A DNA stretch of 64,000 bases from assembly GCF_902806685.2 (NCBI RefSeq), contig NC_048539.1:7824501-7888500 (forward strand). Reading direction: 5' to 3'. Shown one piece after another: positions 58,563 to 64,000 of the stretch (its first letter is position 1; each line of letters begins with the position of its first letter). Source of the stretch: Maniola hyperantus. Taxonomy: Eukaryota; Arthropoda; Insecta; Lepidoptera; Nymphalidae. The translations under genes were made by a program, and so were the position numbers. The notes under the pieces are model-generated. The model was not told the origin of the DNA, made no database searches, and saw nothing but the letters and a program-made list of their open reading frames with translations.

Positions 58563-58830
58563 TCATCGAGCACCAATCAGCGGAAGCAGCAGCGAGAGAG
58601 GTGGCTGGAGCGGTGGCGAGAGCGGCGGCAGGAGCGGAAGTGGGAGTGGTGGCGGAAGCGGTGTCGGGAGTGGTGGCGGGAGCGCTGGCGGGAGTTGAGT
58701 GGAAGCCGTGGCTGTAGCTGGCCACATTGAACGGCGCGGCGGCGCGCGGCGGCGCGAATAGTGAAGCGGCGGGCGGGGCGACAATCCGCGCGGCAATGTT
58801 TGAGGGTCACGTTAAGGCCGCCGCGACCAG
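58563..58830. other. GC/CpG-rich island with a 12-bp minisatellite
   Basis: Between 58599 and 58705 an approximate 12-bp unit gcggtggcggga is repeated about 8 times; then cggcggcgcgcggcggcgcg and gggcggggcgac. Frames are open in several directions, a by-product of the repeat. It may be a promoter or first-exon region, but no TATA/Inr/donor combination was found. Confidence 0.6.
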
Positions 58831-59130
58831 ATAGGCCGAGAGCGAAATGTCTTTATCAAAGTTATCTCGATATTGCTTAGTAAGTAATAAAGACATAATA
58901 TTTGGATGAGATTGTGGAGTACATGATTTGAATAGGAATCGGGGTATAGATGGACAATTCCACTAGAAGTACGAGAAATGCAGAATTTATCCAGAAATTT
59001 TTGTTGAGTATACCAGGATGAGTGTCGAAAACTTCGAGTATTCTTGCTTATATTTAACCAACCCTATTTTGGCAATAAAAGTTTCAGTGTTAATTTTTTT
59101 TCAGTTTAATAGCTCTCGGGCTCAATAGGC
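58831..59130. other. Intergenic, nothing recognised
   Basis: No feature identified. Confidence 0.5.
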
Positions 59131-59236
59131 CGTTGCACTATTGTCGTACCTACTCTTAGCACAAGCTTGACGCTTAGTTGGAAAGGTAAGGGGAATATTA
59201 ATTATTTAACATGGCTAATATTCTTTTTTAAAAAAA
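59131..59236 (+). repeat. SINE family 3, head missing
   Basis: gttgcactattgtcgtacct to ggctaatattcttttttaaa matches 41615-41711. Confidence 0.7.
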
Positions 59237-60126
59237 CTAAACTCGTTGGGTATCTACCCTATTCGCCGCGTCTGCCACTCGACTCCATGGCTTTATACAT
59301 CCTACTCTATGGCTTGCACCGTACTGATTCATGGCATGCCTTTATTTCAGTCGCCCGCCGGGCCGCATTCACTGCTGTTCAGTACATTTCTTTATGTACA
59401 CTTGTTTAGTCGCTAGACGCTTCGCCTTACGCACCGCGTTAATATTCGCCATGGCGAATGTCCCGTAGCCATCAGACCGTTATAATCATCTCGAAAACAA
59501 TAAAGTGTTTACACTTTACTGTCAGTTCAAACACGACTCGTACCTGAGATGAACATGTTCATAAACTTAACAAACAACACGAATGACATGAGATTTATTT
59601 AACTAAGTAATTAAGCTTTATAGCGTTTGTTGTTACTTTACGTAGGTATAAACCTATAAACTTAAAACGGTACCTATCGTCTACGCTGAGCTGCTTTCTC
59701 GATATTTATATAGAAATAAAATTTATTTACATTTATTTATCTTTATTTCTCTCATCGAAATCTCGTTCTTAGTTCTTAGTTAGTTGTATGCGGAAGGATC
59801 TAGGAATCCACCGTTTCGTTCACGTTTGGTATTAAGGAAAAGTGTGGTTTTTGATAGCTCCATGTGGCTGAAGCGAGTAAACCTAAACGTACGTGTAGGT
59901 ACGTTACGTGTACGCAAATGATTGCGTTAATCTATTTTTAGTTTAAACTAACAAGTAGTCAAAATATCGATTACCGATATCGACATTGAACCTTCAAGGT
60001 CTTGAATGTTTGCATCGTGCCAGCTAATGAACGTTGAACAATGTATTGTAATGATAAAAAATCTCTCTCTTTTGCATGAATAAATAAAAAAGTGGTCTTC
60101 CTTAAAACTATCTAAATAGGTACCTA
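59237..60126. other. Intergenic, nothing recognised
   Basis: No feature identified; the short frame at 59167-59409 overlaps the SINE and has no domain. Confidence 0.45.
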
Positions 60127-60325
60127 CATGCCCACGACTTCGTCCGCGTGGACTTACCTATGTTTTTAAAATCCCGTAGGTACCGTAGGATAAAAAGTAG
60201 TCTATGTCACTGTCCAGGTCTTTAACTATACCCATGCAAAAAATCACGTCGATCCGTTGCTCCGTTGCGACGTGATTGCAGGAAAAACCAATAAATCAAC
60301 AAACTTTCGCATAATATGGTATTGA
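60127..60325 (-). repeat. Family B/E repeat
   Basis: tgcccacgacttcgtccgcg, then gataaaaagtagtctatgtc, aatcacgtcgatccgttgc and ggaaaaaccaataaatcaac. Same subtype as 31386. Confidence 0.6.
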
Positions 60326-62203
60326 TTAAGTAGTTATTGAAATAAGCAGCTGTGACGGATGGACAGACGAACTTAGTCGCACCATAACAATTCATTTTTA
60401 AGATTTTGGATTTTGGTATGGAACCTAAACAAAATCGTAAAAAAATTGTAATAGGTATGGTCTTTGCGCTAAATATTTTTTTAATTTGCATACTCGCAAC
60501 ATTAATTTCAGTTTTCACTGGTTCAATAAATTATTGTAAGGCCTAAAGCGAAATGGTTTTTTTTTAATATACCTAAACGTCTTAATCAGACGTTCAATCA
60601 TCTATACCGTATCTACCCTATAAAGATATGAAAAATGGTTTCAAGATCTCCGAATGATTATTTTCCGGACAAACATTATGAATAATTTGAAATACATATT
60701 TATACTCCCTTAAAATGAGATTCATCGTAATCTTTATTGAGAATTCGATAGATATTGAAACTTACAATAATTATATACCAACATCTAATTAGACTTTACC
60801 AAGACTGTACCTCAGAGTGTAGCATATTCCTTACTTTACATACCTAATGAAAATCACTGAAATAATATTTTAATCTTGTAGGAAAAAAGACACAGAAACA
60901 TCAATTTTACGGTTTACGATTGAAAGAAAAACAGTAATTAATATTTTTATGGACAGTCGTTTGGCTATCAATATGAAACTCGTAGAATTTATTTACTTTA
61001 TGGCATAATAATTATTGCTATCATTCTCGTCATTTACTTACTTCGTGGAATCTTTTCTTCGATCTGTGCAAGTAAAGAGGAATCCCAGGAATCCCCTTGG
61101 AATCCCGCTAAGATCCTAATATAAGATAGGTACCTATAAAAACTTTTATATATCTGTTGACTAAAATAAAGGTTTATTCGTATTTGTCAATTTTAATGTC
61201 ACAACATAATCACAACAGTAGAAGAAGGAAGAAACCATCTAAGAAAGCCAAATTTATAATGGCTTAAACATAGATTAATTATTGGTCTCGCTCCGCTCTA
61301 CGGCTTAAACTATGGGCTTAAATTCATTAAATAGTACCTATAATGATCAAATTATTTAAAAGAAAGATGTCATGACAATTTAAAAGAAATACCTACTTAT
61401 CTTGGGAATAACAGCGCATTGGGCGCATAAAAAATAATGTATGATGCAAGTACAATGATACTGTCGATACTGTATTTTCTAATGACGATAGCATACTTAG
61501 ATTAATTATTTATTGGTCTCGGACGATGGTGTCCATGATAATTATAATATCAACTTGCATATATTATTACAATTATGCAAGTGGTACAGACCTATTATTC
61601 GACCTATATCGATAACTTGTAATTAAACCTACATATTAACTATAGATGACAAAATAATTAATTTCTAGCACTAATAGTCTCTGAGATTAACCGAGGACGG
61701 ACGGACGAATGGCCCGGACACACTTGCCCAGCGTGGTGGATTGTGGCACGTGCTAAGTAGTGAGCCGGCGATGGGTTGATGATGATGGAAGGCTACACAA
61801 TATTCAGACAATATTGAGATTTTTTTAACTAAATAAAAATGGAATAAAAAATAACTGAAAATTAAACACCAAACAATGCCGGTCACTGTGATGAACTTTT
61901 CAGTTTTAATAGAGTTTCGTATAGTAACTGGCGTAGGGTATGTAAGGTTCGATTATTCCTGTCCATCCTCTCCATCAAACGCGACAGCAAAAATGCAATG
62001 ACAGGAGGTCGCGGCGCATTAACATTTTAATTGTATATGCCACATCGGTTGAGCACTTTCAGACGACTAACGACTACATAATATACTCGGCTTGGAAAAT
62101 CACCGTGGAGTGAGGAGTTGAGGACAGCACTGTGACGTCCAATCGCGCGTGTGACAAGCGCTTAATAGGTTATTATAATTTCGACACTAACGACTAACGA
62201 GCC
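60326..62203. other. AT-rich; SINE family 1 fragment at 61710-61790
   Basis: cacttgcccagcgtggtgg and gagccggcgatgggttgatg mark a SINE 3' end. attaattattggtctcgctc at 61271 is the word inserted in the Helitron-like element at 50977. Confidence 0.5.
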
Positions 62204-62230
62204 TATAAAATGGGTCTAGTGATGCAGTCA
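62204..62230 (+). promoter_or_regulatory. Possible core promoter of the small membrane protein gene
   Basis: TATAAAA at 62204-62210 and an initiator-like GCAGTC with A at 62226. Spacing (22 nt) is shorter than usual. A 5-codon upstream frame (MPEIN) follows at 62244. Confidence 0.35.
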
Positions 62231-62297
62231 ACAATTTGAATAAAATGCCAGAGATTAATTAAGTAACCTAAATTAAACATCTATCTTACTTTTCAGA

Positions 62298-62543
62298 ATG
62301 TCGACGAAACGAAGTACGAAGCGAAACATCAAAACATTTATTTTGGACACACATAGTTTGAGAAAATCCTCTGCTGATCAGTACAACTTGCTCGCTTACA
62401 CATTATTGACTTTTGTAGTGGTACTTGGATTATACTTTTTAACCTTGGACTGGAAAGGCTATACTAATCCTGAGGAAGTTGATCTTGGTTCCGTGAGAGT
62501 TGTCCGTCGAGGTCGGTATCGTCGCAAACCTGACCGCACATGA
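62298..62543 (+). CDS. Small single-pass membrane protein, 81 aa, unrecognised
   Basis: ATG at 62298 to TGA at 62541-62543. A pyrimidine-rich tract and cag (tcttacttttcag) end one base before the ATG, so the coding region may start right after a splice acceptor. Residues 1-30 are basic (STKRSTKRNIK); residues 30-50 (NLLAYTLLTFVVVLGLYFLT) form one strong membrane segment; the tail is acidic then very basic (RVVRRGRYRRKPDR). The charge pattern suggests a small tail- or signal-anchored ER or mitochondrial membrane protein. I do not recognise the family. It is not covered by any repeat. Possible upstream exon or direct promoter at 62204. Confidence 0.55.
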   Translation: MSTKRSTKRNIKTFILDTHSLRKSSADQYNLLAYTLLTFVVVLGLYFLTLDWKGYTNPEEVDLGSVRVVRRGRYRRKPDRT

Positions 62544-62970
62544 CCAGATGGAGCAAGGTGGAAAAAAGACGTACGTATACTCAAAGTCATTTAATGTTAA
62601 ATAGGTACTACATTATATTATGCCTATTGTACCTAATATTATCAAGAAGATACATTGTACAAAGATACATCTTTTTTACATTGAACTGGAATAACTAATA
62701 CATACATGAAATTTTAATTATAAAGTTTTTATTTCCACTTTATCTTTTAAGTATTTAGGCCGGTAGGTTCAAACACAGATTCTACACTCTAATAAAAGAA
62801 AAAATAGGCAAGGCAGTCGCGGAGATAAGTTATATAAAAGGTAAGATAAACAACCCAAGCAAGAGGTCAAATAAGTAACGTGACCAAGGTACATTATATA
62901 ATATTAAAAAATTAAAACTAGCATATCTTTCCCTCGGTTTCCATGATTTTTAAACATTGATAAATGGTGG
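62544..62970. other. 3' flank of the small protein gene
   Basis: An AATAAAAG at about 62791 could be a polyadenylation signal. Otherwise AT-rich. Confidence 0.4.
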
Positions 62971-62974
62971 GTGC

Positions 62975-63525
62975 TGGATAGCCGTGTAGAGACTAGAGAG
63001 ACACGCACCTCGGTAGATCCCCACCAGATGGTCATTATCAAAGACGAATTCTACAAGAGGCTGACGGACAATGTCATCAGACGAGTCGCAGAAAGCTGGA
63101 GTATGGAGTATATATTGTGCACAAGCTGCAAAAAACTAGTCTTAATCTTATGGGCTTCCGAAACGGTCAAGCGTAGATTTTTACTTGAGCCAAGCATTTT
63201 GACCGTTTACAAAGTGTGCTTGATGCTAATCATGCGTCAACGTAGTTGACGGTGATTGATGCGATTTTATATTTTTGCTTGACGCGACGTTCGGACAGTG
63301 TTCGACATCGCAGAGTACATAGGTTCGACATAATATGAGAAAAGTACCGTTTGCTTGATGCGACCTTCAAGCAGCTTCATCATGCAGAACAAAACTATTA
63401 CGTGCTTGACGTCTTGAAGCCCTTTGGTTTGTCCATGTCTTATAGTGTGGAAGTCCCTACAGGCTACAAAAGACCTATGTCCAGTATGTATTCAGAAGAT
63501 CAATTGGGACGACGATGACGAAAAT
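62975..63525 (+). pseudogene. RTE LINE fragment split by another insertion
   Basis: cagacgagtcgcagaaagctgg (RTE tail, near 63075-63097) continues at 63447 with tgtggaagtccctac and agacctatgtccagtatg. The ~340 bp between them is unrelated and contains repeated gcttgacgcgac/gcttgatgcgac words and imperfect ends gggcttc.../...gaagccc (about 63150 and 63420), so it may be a nested MITE. Confidence 0.5.
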
Positions 63526-63552
63526 GGTTACCTACTTAGTTACAACTCGTAC

Positions 63553-64000
63553 CTAAACACTAAACTCCACTCCAATAACTAATGCCTTTAATTCTTTCTG
63601 AACAGCAGTCAAGTTTGCGAAATAGACAGTTTTAGTTTTTCCGATCCTATGCACACTTGTTGACGCTAAGCCAAACAGCCGACCCCTTTGAAGCAGCAGG
63701 TCTCCAGCACGTACGGGACATTTTCCAAAAGTTTTCACAGCGATTGTAGCGTTTTCATTCAAATTGCGTATTAGATGTACAAATATAATGTTCTCTACCA
63801 AGTATTTCGCCAGTTGGAACGATAAAACTCGTCCTCCACGGATTGATCTGCCAATAACGTATAATTGTTTTTTTGGATCCAAATTTAGACCGATTTTGAC
63901 TGTACTCATGCAGTCGCCCATGTTTTCAAGAACAGACAAGACGACCAAATTCTTTGTAACGACGCCATCATGAGGTATAGTTTCCGCAAGATCAACCGTA
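63553..64000 (-). CDS. C-terminal exon of a trypsin-fold, probably non-catalytic serine protease homolog (partial)
   Basis: The frame is open from the window edge to TAG at 63553-63555 (149 codons). It starts within an exon, TVDLAETIPHDG in the visible part. The stretch CPVRAGDLLLQRGRLFGLAS aligns in character with the end of chymotrypsin-like domains (C...GDSGGPL...GkLvGIvS), and YFANLTAVQKELKAL with their final strand and C-terminal helix. If so, the catalytic serine motif GDSGGP is replaced (GDLLLQ), so it would be an inactive homolog. Lepidoptera have many such clip or non-clip homologs. The family call is inferred by eye; the open frame itself is clear and no repeat covers it. Confidence 0.45.
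   Translation of the reverse strand, partial: TVDLAETIPHDGVVTKNLVVLSVLENMGDCMSTVKIGLNLDPKKQLYVIGRSIRGGRVLSFQLAKYLVENIIFVHLIRNLNENATIAVKTFGKCPVRAGDLLLQRGRLFGLASTSVHRIGKTKTVYFANLTAVQKELKALVIGVEFSV

Noticed and set aside
58516..58810. Five overlapping Ala/Pro/Arg-rich frames
   Set aside because: All are translations of the 12-bp minisatellite; no start context or splice evidence.

Overview
The window is AT-rich intergenic DNA from an insect, almost certainly a butterfly or moth. The evidence is dozens of short interspersed repeats of lepidopteran type (elements ending in the GCGGACGAAGTCGC hairpin followed by CTAG, three tRNA-headed SINE families, RTE, CR1/Jockey and Dong/R4-like LINE fragments), a strong excess of TACCTA/TAGGTA words, and insect-style core promoters (TATA box about 30 nt before a TCAG initiator). 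There is no bacterial-type gene organisation.

Layout: 1-18 kb is repeats (MITEs at 1.4 and 4.4 kb, Helitron-like elements, RTE tails at 6.6 and 8.6 kb, paired CpG-rich MITEs at 10.9-11.2 kb). At 18.3-19.7 kb a reverse SINE lies beside an internally deleted Dong/R4-like retroposon inserted in a TAA microsatellite, still carrying a 192-codon open frame. At 24.17-31.11 kb there is a complete, apparently very young BEL/Pao LTR retrotransposon on the minus strand: two 390-bp LTRs with no difference seen by eye, a tRNA-Arg primer site, a polypurine tract and one intact 1726-aa Gag-Pol frame with all expected catalytic residues. From 31 to 62 kb the sequence is again mostly old repeats, including a palindrome whose two arms are tRNA-like (35.6 kb), several long-inverted-repeat MITEs, a 5'-truncated LINE (53 kb), a 90-T homopolymer (45.3 kb) and a GC-rich 12-bp minisatellite (58.6 kb).

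Host gene content is sparse and fragmentary. Candidates are: a minus-strand coding exon with consensus donor (33.9 kb); a plus-strand TATA/Inr/ATG/donor micro-exon typical of insect secreted-protein genes (40.9 kb); a minus-strand TATA/Inr promoter with a non-coding first exon and GTGAGT donor (55.4-55.5 kb); a small single-pass membrane protein preceded by a possible splice acceptor (62.3 kb); and at the right edge the C-terminal exon of what looks like a non-catalytic trypsin-fold protein (63.6-64.0 kb). I saw no bacterial, CRISPR or defence system. The most unusual objects are the in-frame Dong-like deletion derivative, the tRNA-armed palindrome, the pristine BEL element and the orphan first exons.
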